Origin: CAISDA01 sp050258555
GTDB taxonomy: Bacteria; Bacteroidota; Ignavibacteria; UBA10030; UBA8401
Length of the DNA stretch: 36,968 bases
Assembly: GCA_050258555.1 (NCBI GenBank)
Contig: JBLMZA010000112.1
Location: 1 to 36,968, forward strand
Direction of reading: 5' to 3'
Both the position numbers and the translations under genes were made by a program. Positions 6,787 to 13,745 of this stretch are shown piece after piece. Below the pieces are notes generated by a model. It did not search any database. It was not told where the DNA came from and saw only the letters and a program-made list of their open reading frames with translations. Each line of letters begins with the position of its first letter. Positions within the stretch are counted from its first letter, which is position 1.

Positions 6787-7566
6787 TTACCAGGTTAATT
6801 TCTGATTTTTGGCCAGCGCCTCGATGCCACGCTTCCCGTCTTCGGTCATGCGTGCGGCCGCATGCATGTTCGCCGCATACTCCAGCGCTTCGGCAAGTTT
6901 CATCCCGTCGAGCATCGCGAACATTTCCTTCAGCATTCCCATCGAGAGGCTGCTCGACTGCGTGCAGAGCGCTTTGGTGAACTGCGATATTTCGCTGTCC
7001 AGATAATCGGGCGTGGCGGTGGCGGTGACTAAACCGTATATTTTCGCCTGTGCCGCGGAAATGAGATTCCCCCGGAGCATGAGTTCGCGGGTCCTGCCTT
7101 CGCCGATCTTTTTCACGAGGAAGGGAACCGCAATGGCCTGAATGAGGCCGGACTGCACCTCGGGAAATCCGAATGTCGCCTTTTCGGAGGACACGGCAAA
7201 ATCGCAGATCGCCGCAAGCAGGCAACCGATGCCGTGCGCGGGCCCATTCACGCGTGCCAGGACGGGCTTGCGCAGCGTGTAGATGATCTGCATCATGCGC
7301 ATGATCATCTTCGCCTCCTCCACATTCTGTCCGAAGTCGTGTGCGGGAATGGCCGCATAATACTCGGGTCCCTCGCCTGTGCAGAACACGGAACCCGTTC
7401 CGGTCAGGACGACGGCTTTGACGGCGTTGTCTTTCGATGCGGTAACGAAGGCATGCGACAGTTCGCGCACGGCAGTCTCATCGAGAGCGTTCCTGCTCTC
7501 CATATGCCGGAGCGAGATGGTGCAGACGCGCTGATCGACCTGATAGTGTACGCGTGAATAGTTCAT
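6787..7566 (-). CDS. Enoyl-CoA hydratase/isomerase family protein (crotonase)
   Basis: A 259-residue crotonase-fold protein acting on acyl-CoA thioesters. The CoA/oxyanion regions are visible (AVVLTGTGSVFCTGEG near residues 51-66; NGPAHGIGCLLAAICD near 107-122). Of the two hydratase glutamates, the second is kept (E136 in FGFPEV), but the first is replaced by L116 in GIGCLL, exactly 20 residues earlier as expected. Simple water addition by the standard mechanism is therefore unlikely. The region SGLIQAIAVPFLVKKIG resembles methylglutaconyl-CoA hydratase-like members (LiuC type), but this is a weak assignment. ATG 7566 was chosen over an in-frame upstream TTG. It is the first gene of a crotonase-apt-tnaA unit with a possible promoter at 7601-7629. 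Confidence 0.85.
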   Translation of the reverse strand: MNYSRVHYQVDQRVCTISLRHMESRNALDETAVRELSHAFVTASKDNAVKAVVLTGTGSVFCTGEGPEYYAAIPAHDFGQNVEEAKMIMRMMQIIYTLRKPVLARVNGPAHGIGCLLAAICDFAVSSEKATFGFPEVQSGLIQAIAVPFLVKKIGEGRTRELMLRGNLISAAQAKIYGLVTATATPDYLDSEISQFTKALCTQSSSLSMGMLKEMFAMLDGMKLAEALEYAANMHAAARMTEDGKRGIEALAKNQKLTW

Positions 7567-7600
7567 GGGCGCCGTCGTTCCTGTCAAAAGAGTTTCATTG

Positions 7601-7629
7601 AAAATATGGAAATAGAACCGTTAATGCAA
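7601..7629 (-). promoter_or_regulatory. Possible promoter of crotonase-apt-tnaA
   Basis: On the minus strand TTGCAT, 17 bases, then TATTTT, about 35 bases before ATG 7566. The -35 box overlaps an ATGCA-N6-TGCAT dyad that could be a regulator site. Confidence 0.4.
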
Positions 7630-7640
7630 TCGTATGCATG

Positions 7641-7680
7641 AAAAAACCTTACACCACAGCATCGTGATGTAAGGTTTTTT
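7641..7680 (-). terminator. Intrinsic terminator after glnN
   Basis: A 13-bp perfect stem (AAAAAACCTTACA against TGTAAGGTTTTTT) with a 14-base loop. It is symmetrical, so it can stop transcription from either side. It lies 28 bases beyond the glnN stop and separates the Lrp-glnN unit from the crotonase unit. Confidence 0.85.
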
Positions 7681-7707
7681 GTGTGCGTCTGCTTCTCGCG
7701 TGCGGTC

Positions 7708-9837
7708 TCAGCACAGACCGACGAGCATGTCGCGGTAATGCGGCACCGGCCAATGATCGTGCGCAGTAAGCGTCTCCAGTTCATCGACGATGTCCCGGAT
7801 TTTTTCGCACTGCACTTTCACGTCTCCGAAGCTCTTCCCTTTCGCCTTGACGGCCTCTTTTGCCTCGGCTGCGGCGGTCATCTTCTCGAGCTTGTCCGTC
7901 TCATGCTGCAGCGACGCCGCTGCGGCTGAAATCTTCTTCACCAGTGCGATGAGCGATCGAACGCCCGGATCCTTGCTGCCGGCCGCCGCCTTGAGCGATG
8001 CGAGCGTCGCCGAAACTTCGCCGAGATAGCGGACCACGCCGGGCAGGTAGAACGTCCGCGCCATATCGGCCGTCACGCCCGCCTCGATCGTGATCTGCTT
8101 GATGTAGTTTTCCATGTCGATATGGTAGATCGCTTCGAGCTCCCGGGCATTGAAGATTTTATATTCCGTATAGAGCGTTTCGGCGGCCTGCCCAAGAATC
8201 GCTTCGACCGCATCGGGCGTTGTTTTCACATTCGGAAGTCCGCGGCGTTTGGCTTCCTTCTGCCATTCGTTCGAATAGTTGTCGCCTTCGAAGAGGATCG
8301 CCTTCGCCCGGTTCAACGTCGCGCGAAGCACATCGACCACTGCGGTATTGAAGTCCTTTCCCGCCGAGAGCTCCTTGCCGATCTCTGCGCGAAGCTCGTC
8401 GAGTTTCTGCGCCATTGCCGTGTTCAATGCGGTGATGGCCGTCGACGGAGTCTGCGACGAGCCCACGGCGCGGAATTCGAACTTGTTGCCCGTGAATGCA
8501 AACGGGGACGTGCGGTTGCGGTCCGTGTTGTCGCGGCGTATCTCGGGTATCTTGTCGATGCGGGCCGAGAGCCACGCCTGATCCGTCTTCGACGGCGTGT
8601 TGCCGTCCATCAGGTCGTTGAGCACGTTGGTGAGCGACTCGCCGAGAAAGACCGAAATGATGGCCGGCGGCGCTTCATTGGCGCCGAGACGGTGGTCGTT
8701 CGACGCCGAGGCGATTGCCGCGCGCAGGAGCGGAGCATGGTCGTGCACCGCCTTGATGGTCGAGACAAGGAAGACGAGAAACTGCAAATTGGAATGCGGC
8801 GTGCTGCCCGGATTCAAAAGGTTCTCGCCCTTGTCCGTGGCGAGGGCCCAGTTGCTGTGCTTTCCGCTTCCGTTCACATGGGCGAACGGCTTCTCGTGCA
8901 GCAAAACGGCAAGGTTGTGACGCGCCGCCACACGCTCCATGAGATCCATGAGAATCTGATTGTGATCGATGGCGACGTTCACGTCCTCATAGATCGGGGC
9001 GATCTCGAACTGGTTCGGCGCCACTTCATTGTGTCTCGTCTTGAGCGGGATGCCCAGCTTGTACGATTCCTCTTCGATTTCCGTCATGAATGCGAAGGCC
9101 CGCTCGGGAATGTTGCCGAAATACTGGTCTTCGAGCTGCTGATGTTTGGCCGGAGGCACGCCGAAGAGCGTCCTTCCGGTCTGGCGCAGATCGGGGCGCG
9201 CCAGAAAATACCTGCGGTCGATCAGAAAATACTCCTGTTCGACGCCCAGCGTCGAGAAGACGCGCGTGGCGGGGTTTTCGAAGAGCTTGAGCATCTCGAG
9301 GGCCGACGCGTTCAGCACCTGGATCGAGCGGAGCAGCGGAGCCTTCTTGTCGAGCGTTTCGCCGGTATACGAGACGAACACGCTCGGAATGCACAGCGTG
9401 TTGCCGTGGGGATATTCCATGACGAATGCGGGAGATGTCGGATCCCAGATCGTGTATCCGCGCGCCTCGAACGTGGAGCGCATGCCGCCCGACGGGAACG
9501 ACGAGGCGTCGGGTTCGCCCTGTATCAGCTGCTTGCCGGAAAACGACTCGATGACCTGATGGTTCTCCGCATAATCGATGAACGAGTCGTGCTTCTCCGC
9601 GGTGAAGCCCGTCAGGGGCTGGAACCAATGCGTATAGTGCGTGCACCCTTTCGCGACCGCCCAGTCTTTCATGGCGACCGCCACCAGATTGGCGGTGTCC
9701 TTGTCCAGTTTTCCGCCCTTCTCGATCACGTTCATGACGGTGTGAAATGCGTTGGGCGGAAGCGTCTGCGCCATTTTATCGACGCTGAAGATATTGGAGC
9801 CGAAATAGTCGGATACCAGTTTCCCGTTATTGCTCAT
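7708..9837 (-). CDS. glnN: Glutamine synthetase type III
   Basis: ATP-dependent enzyme making glutamine from glutamate and ammonia. The 709-residue length and sequence are those of the type III class found in Bacteroides, cyanobacteria and others, not the 450-residue type I. Visible marks include the N-terminal FGSNIFSV, GCTHYTHWFQPLTG (about residues 64-77), EQEYFLID in the metal-binding core, HNEVAPNQFEIAPIYEDVNVA, and VNGSGKHSNW of the active site. Type III enzymes are dodecamers that are not regulated by adenylylation. GAGGAGAG precedes the start. The gene follows an Lrp/AsnC regulator by 27 bases under a strong promoter, suggesting control by amino-acid or nitrogen status through that protein. 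A clear terminator follows. Confidence 0.97.
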   Translation of the reverse strand: MSNNGKLVSDYFGSNIFSVDKMAQTLPPNAFHTVMNVIEKGGKLDKDTANLVAVAMKDWAVAKGCTHYTHWFQPLTGFTAEKHDSFIDYAENHQVIESFSGKQLIQGEPDASSFPSGGMRSTFEARGYTIWDPTSPAFVMEYPHGNTLCIPSVFVSYTGETLDKKAPLLRSIQVLNASALEMLKLFENPATRVFSTLGVEQEYFLIDRRYFLARPDLRQTGRTLFGVPPAKHQQLEDQYFGNIPERAFAFMTEIEEESYKLGIPLKTRHNEVAPNQFEIAPIYEDVNVAIDHNQILMDLMERVAARHNLAVLLHEKPFAHVNGSGKHSNWALATDKGENLLNPGSTPHSNLQFLVFLVSTIKAVHDHAPLLRAAIASASNDHRLGANEAPPAIISVFLGESLTNVLNDLMDGNTPSKTDQAWLSARIDKIPEIRRDNTDRNRTSPFAFTGNKFEFRAVGSSQTPSTAITALNTAMAQKLDELRAEIGKELSAGKDFNTAVVDVLRATLNRAKAILFEGDNYSNEWQKEAKRRGLPNVKTTPDAVEAILGQAAETLYTEYKIFNARELEAIYHIDMENYIKQITIEAGVTADMARTFYLPGVVRYLGEVSATLASLKAAAGSKDPGVRSLIALVKKISAAAASLQHETDKLEKMTAAAEAKEAVKAKGKSFGDVKVQCEKIRDIVDELETLTAHDHWPVPHYRDMLVGLC

Positions 9838-9864
9838 GGTCTCTCCTCACGTTGTGATGATGTG

Positions 9865-10326
9865 TCAATTCTTTGATTTTGCAATTTTCAGCCGCATCGT
9901 CTCTTTCGACGTCGAAAGCACGACGCTCGTCGTCGTGGTGACGACGCCTTTCCATGCCTGTATCACCGAGAGCAGCTTTTCGAGCGTTGTCGTATTGTCG
10001 GTGCGGACCTTGATGAGATGCGTCCCCTGCCCCGTCACCGAGTGCACCTCGAGGATCTCGTCGTTCAGCTGCGCATGGTCGAGAAACGCTTTATAATGAC
10101 GCGAGGAATCGACCGTGACGTTGATGAAGGCCGTGATATCCTTGCCGACCTTTTTCGGATTGATGAATGCGTGGTATCCTTCGAGGATGCCGCTCTCCTC
10201 CATCTTCCTGAGGCGTTCGCTGATCGAAGGGATGCTTAAGCCGACTGTCGCGGCAAGATCGTTGCGCCGCGTGCGGCCGTTTTTCTGAAGGATGTCGAGA
10301 ATGGTCAGATCGATGTCGTCGAGCAT
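9865..10326 (-). CDS. Lrp/AsnC family transcriptional regulator
   Basis: A 153-residue regulator with the usual two parts: an N-terminal winged helix-turn-helix (about residues 3-60, DLTILDILQKNGRTRRNDLA then GLSIPSISERLRKMEESGIL), and a C-terminal alpha-beta RAM domain (about 65-145) that binds amino acids and forms the oligomer. HSVTGQGTHLIKVRT carries the family's ligand-loop G-x-G-like region. It is the first gene of a two-gene unit with glnN, 27 bases apart, and is preceded by a near-consensus promoter and a small inverted repeat that may be its own operator. Amino-acid-responsive control of glutamine synthesis and of itself is the natural reading, but it is inferred from position. Confidence 0.93.
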   Translation of the reverse strand: MLDDIDLTILDILQKNGRTRRNDLAATVGLSIPSISERLRKMEESGILEGYHAFINPKKVGKDITAFINVTVDSSRHYKAFLDHAQLNDEILEVHSVTGQGTHLIKVRTDNTTTLEKLLSVIQAWKGVVTTTTSVVLSTSKETMRLKIAKSKN

Positions 10327-10350
10327 GGTGTCTGCGTTCCGGATGTGTGC

Positions 10351-10364
10351 CTTAATAGTTTAAG
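10351..10364 (-). promoter_or_regulatory. Candidate operator CTTAA-N4-TTAAG
   Basis: A perfect inverted repeat CTTAATAGTTTAAG between the -10 box and the start codon of the Lrp/AsnC gene. Binding here would block transcription. The spacing is compatible with a dimeric winged-helix regulator. No second copy was sought systematically. Confidence 0.3.
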
Positions 10365-10387
10365 TGTTTTGTTGATTTCGCTTTACT

Positions 10388-10416
10388 AATATAAATCATT
10401 TATGAAATAGTGTCAA
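10388..10416 (-). promoter_or_regulatory. Strong sigma-70-type promoter of Lrp-glnN
   Basis: On the minus strand TTGACA, exactly 17 bases, then TATATT: 6/6 and 5/6 matches. The region is AT-rich compared with the surroundings. Predicted transcription starts near 10381, giving a leader of about 55 bases. Confidence 0.8.
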
Positions 10417-10431
10417 TATATCTAAAATAAA

Positions 10432-10462
10432 AAAGGCGGACTTTTTATCAAAGTCCGCCTTT
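10432..10462 (-). terminator. Intrinsic terminator of the xseA-nagA operon
   Basis: A perfect 13-bp stem (AAAGGCGGACTTT against AAAGTCCGCCTTT) with a 5-base loop, followed on the minus strand by T-rich sequence. It begins 33 bases beyond the nagA stop and closes the ten-gene operon immediately before the Lrp-glnN promoter. Confidence 0.9.
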
Positions 10463-10495
10463 CATGCCTCCGGCCCCGCCGGCGCTGCCGCATCG

Positions 10496-11674
10496 TTATT
10501 CGTGCGTGAAGATCCGTTCCTTCTGGTACTTGACCGTGCCTTCGCAGATGGTCGCCTGCACTTCGAAGTCGTCGTTCATGATGACGATATCGGCGTCCTT
10601 GCCGACGGCGAGGATGCCCTTGCGGTGCTCCTTGGCGACGACTTTCGCGCCGTTCAGCGAGGCCATGCGCACGGCATCGGTCAGCGGCACGCCGACTTCC
10701 TGGACCATGTTGCGGATGGCCTGTTCCATGGTGAGCGTGCTGCCGGCGAGCGTTCCATTCGGCAGATATGCGCGCTTGTCCTTCACGATGATATGCTGAT
10801 CCATGAAATCGTAGTCGCCGTCCGGCATGCCCGTTGCCCGAAGCGAATCGGTCACGAGAATGATGCCGCCGTTGCCCTTGATGTTGAAAAGCATCTTCAT
10901 CACCTGGGGATTCACGTGGATGGTGTCGGCGATGAGTTCGACCTTGAGTTCGTGGCGCAGCAGCGCGCTCACCATGATGCCGGCTTCGCGGTGATGGAAC
11001 GGCCGCATGGCGTTGAACATGTGCGTCACATGCGCCGCGCCGTTGTCGATCGCCTTCTCGATATCGTCGTAGAGCGCAAGCGAGTGGCCGATCGAGGGCA
11101 CGACGCCGCTGATGGCCGCCGCGCGGATCACATCGAGATTGCCGGGCACCTCCGGCGCGATGGTCATGATTTTGATGTATCCCTTGCCGGCGTCATAAAG
11201 CCGCTTCCATGCATCGACGCTGGGCTTCCAGAGATATTCCACCTTGTGCACGCCCTTCATTTCGGGATTGATGAACGGTCCCTCCATATGGATGCCCCAG
11301 ATGTTCGTACCGTCGGTGCGCGCCGCATAATCGGCAAGGCCCGACACCGTCTCGAGCAGCTGTTCGGTCGGCTTGCTGAAGAGCGAGGCAAGCATGCCCG
11401 TGGTGCCGTGCTTGAAGAAGAATTCCGATGCGGTTCTGATCGACTCGTCGTTGTTGTCCGAGAATCCCGCGCCGCCTCCGCCGTGCACCAGCAGATCGAC
11501 GAATCCGGGCGTAACCATCATGCCCGTAAAATCGTAGCGCGGAATGCCCGCGGGAATCGATACATCTTCCATTTTTCCCAGTTCATTGATGGTCTTGCCG
11601 TCCACGACGATGGCGCCGTGTTCGACAATTCTGAAGGGTGTCACTATCCTGACGTTCGTAATCGCGTATTTCAT
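10496..11674 (-). CDS. nagA: N-acetylglucosamine-6-phosphate deacetylase
   Basis: Removes the acetyl group of GlcNAc-6-phosphate in amino-sugar and cell-wall recycling. The 392 residues show the amidohydrolase barrel marks in order: HGGGGAGF (64-71), HMEGPF (129-134), GHS (196-198), THMFNAM (217-223), and the catalytic aspartate in VTDSLRATG (D276). GAGGAG precedes the ATG at ideal spacing. It is the last gene of the long operon beginning at xseA, 25 bases after rpe. No nagB or GlcNAc transporter is adjacent, so it may serve recycling of the cell's own wall rather than uptake of chitin sugars. Confidence 0.95.
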   Translation of the reverse strand: MKYAITNVRIVTPFRIVEHGAIVVDGKTINELGKMEDVSIPAGIPRYDFTGMMVTPGFVDLLVHGGGGAGFSDNNDESIRTASEFFFKHGTTGMLASLFSKPTEQLLETVSGLADYAARTDGTNIWGIHMEGPFINPEMKGVHKVEYLWKPSVDAWKRLYDAGKGYIKIMTIAPEVPGNLDVIRAAAISGVVPSIGHSLALYDDIEKAIDNGAAHVTHMFNAMRPFHHREAGIMVSALLRHELKVELIADTIHVNPQVMKMLFNIKGNGGIILVTDSLRATGMPDGDYDFMDQHIIVKDKRAYLPNGTLAGSTLTMEQAIRNMVQEVGVPLTDAVRMASLNGAKVVAKEHRKGILAVGKDADIVIMNDDFEVQATICEGTVKYQKERIFTHE

Positions 11675-11699
11675 GAGCTCCTCAGTGTATATGATGTTG

Positions 11700-12362
11700 T
11701 CAATGTAAAGCGTTCTGAAGCTTTTCGATCGATGTAGCGATGCCGCCCTGGCCGAAGACGGCGCTGCCCGCCACCAGAATGTCAGCTCCAGCTTCGGCCA
11801 GCATGCCGGCGTTTTCCGGTACCACGCCGCCGTCGACCTCGATGAGCGTCGAGAGGTTCATCGACCGGATCAGCATGCGCAGGTTGTGAATCTTGTCGGT
11901 GCTTGTCGGAATGAACGACTGCCCGCCGAAGCCGGGATTGACGGACATGATGAGCACCATGTCGCAGTACGGAAGGATTTCCGTCAGGACCTCGATCGGC
12001 GTCGCGGGATTGATGCTCACGCCGGCCTTCATGCCCAGGTCCCGGATGCGCGTCACGGTGCGGTGCAGATGGCGGTCCGCTTCGTAGTGGACGGTCAGCG
12101 TCGTCGAGCCGGCCGATGCAAAATCCTCCAGCCAGCGCGACGGCTCTTCGACCATCAGGTGCGTATCGAGCTGGAGGTGCGTCACCTTCCGTATCGAACG
12201 GACGACCGGAGGGCCGATCGTGATATTGGGGACGAAATGGCCGTCCATCACATCCAGGTGCAGCATCTGCACACCCGCCTCTTCGCACTGCCGGATGTCG
12301 CGCTCCAGATCGGCGAAGTTCGCCGACAGGAGCGAGGGGGCAATCATGCGTGTGTGTGGCAT
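11700..12362 (-). CDS. rpe: Ribulose-phosphate 3-epimerase
   Basis: Interconverts ribulose-5-phosphate and xylulose-5-phosphate in the pentose phosphate pathway. It is a 220-residue TIM barrel with the family motifs PSLLSANFADLERD, HLDVMDGHFVPNITIGP (metal ligands H and D), VNPGFGGQSFI (phosphate binding), and VDGGVVPEN near the C-terminus. GGGAG lies before the start. It follows the PASTA protein by 9 bases. Its substrates link it to the neighbouring riboflavin genes, since ribulose-5-phosphate is a riboflavin precursor, and to dxs, which uses central-carbon precursors. The adjacency to a PASTA protein recalls the prkC-rsgA-rpe order of Firmicutes. Confidence 0.97.
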   Translation of the reverse strand: MPHTRMIAPSLLSANFADLERDIRQCEEAGVQMLHLDVMDGHFVPNITIGPPVVRSIRKVTHLQLDTHLMVEEPSRWLEDFASAGSTTLTVHYEADRHLHRTVTRIRDLGMKAGVSINPATPIEVLTEILPYCDMVLIMSVNPGFGGQSFIPTSTDKIHNLRMLIRSMNLSTLIEVDGGVVPENAGMLAEAGADILVAGSAVFGQGGIATSIEKLQNALH

Positions 12363-12371
12363 AGGTCTCCC

Positions 12372-13154
12372 TTAATTTTCCCGGTTGTTTTTCGGCTTCT
12401 GTGCGGGTATGGCGATGATGAGATTCACAGTTTTTTCCACCGTCAGGATCTCGTCCGGCCGGGGCATCTGCTCGATGACCGTATTGGGCAGAAGATCTTC
12501 GGATGGCTGATAGGAGATGTTGCCCACGGCGAGTCCCTTTTCAATCAGCAGCTTCTGCGCCTCCGTGAGCGATTTGCCCATCAGGTTCGGCACGGCGATG
12601 CTGTCGATCGACGCTCCGGCGCTGACCAGGAAGTTGACGAATCCGCCCTGCTTCACATTCGCGCCCTGCGGAGGCTCCTGCGACATGATGGTGCCCTCAG
12701 GAAACTCCGTCGACACGTCGTACGAAAGCGCGCCTTCCTTCAATCCGAGGCGGTCGAGCGTGAACTTCGCGTTGCGGAGCGTGCTGCCCTTGAACGAGGG
12801 GATGACGACGAGCTTTTCGCCTCCCGAGATGGTCAGGTACACCCTTCGGCCTTCCTTCACCACCTGCTGGGGATCGGGATTCTGCGCCACTACCGATCCC
12901 TCGGGATACTGCTTATCGAGCCGCGTGTCGCCGCGCAGCGGCTCGAGGTTCAGCTTTTTCAACAGCGCCATGGCTTCCGCTTCATTCATGCCGACGACGC
13001 TCGGAATGGTCACCGTATTCTTGTTCACATACCACGGCATCAGGACGGAGTCGAACAGCGTCAGAAGGACGGCGAAGATCGCAGCGGCGATGTAGAGAAT
13101 TTTCGCCGGGCGGGACGTTGCGATGCGGACAAACGTTTTTTTATAGTCAGTCAT
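12372..13154 (-). CDS. Membrane-anchored protein with three PASTA domains
   Basis: A 260-residue bitopic protein: a short basic cytoplasmic tail, one membrane helix (about residues 18-40), then three tandem PASTA repeats facing the periplasm (about 46-113, 115-180 and 185-250). Each begins with a V-P-x-x-x-G-like strand (VTIPSVVGM, VVIPSFKGS, IAVPNLMGK) and contains the Q(N/E)P or Q-x-P turn. PASTA repeats bind muropeptides or regulate wall enzymes. In Gram-positive bacteria they are the sensor half of PrkC/PknB kinases or of penicillin-binding proteins. Here there is no kinase or transpeptidase domain. It lies 3 bases after ribE and 9 bases before rpe, and two genes from a beta-lactamase-like hydrolase. 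A role in wall sensing or scaffolding is inference. Confidence 0.9.
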   Translation of the reverse strand: MTDYKKTFVRIATSRPAKILYIAAAIFAVLLTLFDSVLMPWYVNKNTVTIPSVVGMNEAEAMALLKKLNLEPLRGDTRLDKQYPEGSVVAQNPDPQQVVKEGRRVYLTISGGEKLVVIPSFKGSTLRNAKFTLDRLGLKEGALSYDVSTEFPEGTIMSQEPPQGANVKQGGFVNFLVSAGASIDSIAVPNLMGKSLTEAQKLLIEKGLAVGNISYQPSEDLLPNTVIEQMPRPDEILTVEKTVNLIIAIPAQKPKNNREN

Positions 13155-13157
13155 ATG

Positions 13158-13745
13158 TCAGTGCTTCATCAGGGATTCAATGTACTTGCCGATCAGATCG
13201 AATTCGAGGTTGACTTGCGTGCCCTTCTCATACGTCCTGAAGACGGTGTGTTCGTATGTGTAGGGTATGATCGCCACCGTGAATGAAGCCGGCGCAACGC
13301 GCGCCACGGTGAGGCTCACCCCGTCGACCGAGACCGATCCGACAGGAATGAGATACTTTCGGAATTTCCTGTCGATCGAGAATGTGTACATGCGGCTCGT
13401 CTCGAGCTCCTCGATCTTCGAGACGACGCCGACGCCGTCGATATGCCCCTGCACCAGATGTCCTCCCAGGCGCTGCTCGAGCGAGACCGCGCGCTCGAGG
13501 TTGACGTTCATGCCGGGCGCAAGCCTGCCCAGGTTCGTCTTCAGCAGCGTTTCGCGCACCGCATGCACATTGAATGTATTGCCCTTCTTCGTCGTCACCG
13601 TGAGGCACGTGCCGTTGACGGCGATGCTGTTGTCGATGCCGAGTCCTTTTGTCACTTTTTTCGCGGTGAATGTAAAGTCGACGCCGTCGCCGCGCCTCAC
13701 GGCCGCTTTGACCGTTCCTGTTTCTTCAACGATTCCGGTGAACAT
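13158..13745 (-). CDS. ribE: Riboflavin synthase, alpha chain
   Basis: Dismutates two 6,7-dimethyl-8-ribityllumazine molecules to riboflavin. The 195 residues contain the two homologous lumazine-binding barrels: the N-terminal MFTGIVEETGTV, NGTCLTV and the hinge GGHLVQGHIDGVG, then a second copy with the SVDGVSLTV motif, as in the family. The ATG overlaps the stop of the beta-lactamase-like gene (TAATG), so translation is coupled. With ribD two genes upstream it supplies part of the riboflavin pathway; lumazine synthase and ribA/B are not in the window. Confidence 0.96.
   Translation of the reverse strand: MFTGIVEETGTVKAAVRRGDGVDFTFTAKKVTKGLGIDNSIAVNGTCLTVTTKKGNTFNVHAVRETLLKTNLGRLAPGMNVNLERAVSLEQRLGGHLVQGHIDGVGVVSKIEELETSRMYTFSIDRKFRKYLIPVGSVSVDGVSLTVARVAPASFTVAIIPYTYEHTVFRTYEKGTQVNLEFDLIGKYIESLMKH

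Noticed and set aside
7567..7587. TTG start for the crotonase 21 bases upstream
   Set aside because: ATG 7566 is an ordinary start that gives the normal family N-terminus; the TTG offers no better ribosome-binding site.
8122..9876. Long open frame of about 580 codons on the plus strand opposite glnN
   Set aside because: It is a mirror of the strongly GC-biased glnN codons; its translation is Arg/Asp/His-rich with no recognisable domain, whereas the minus strand encodes a complete type III glutamine synthetase.
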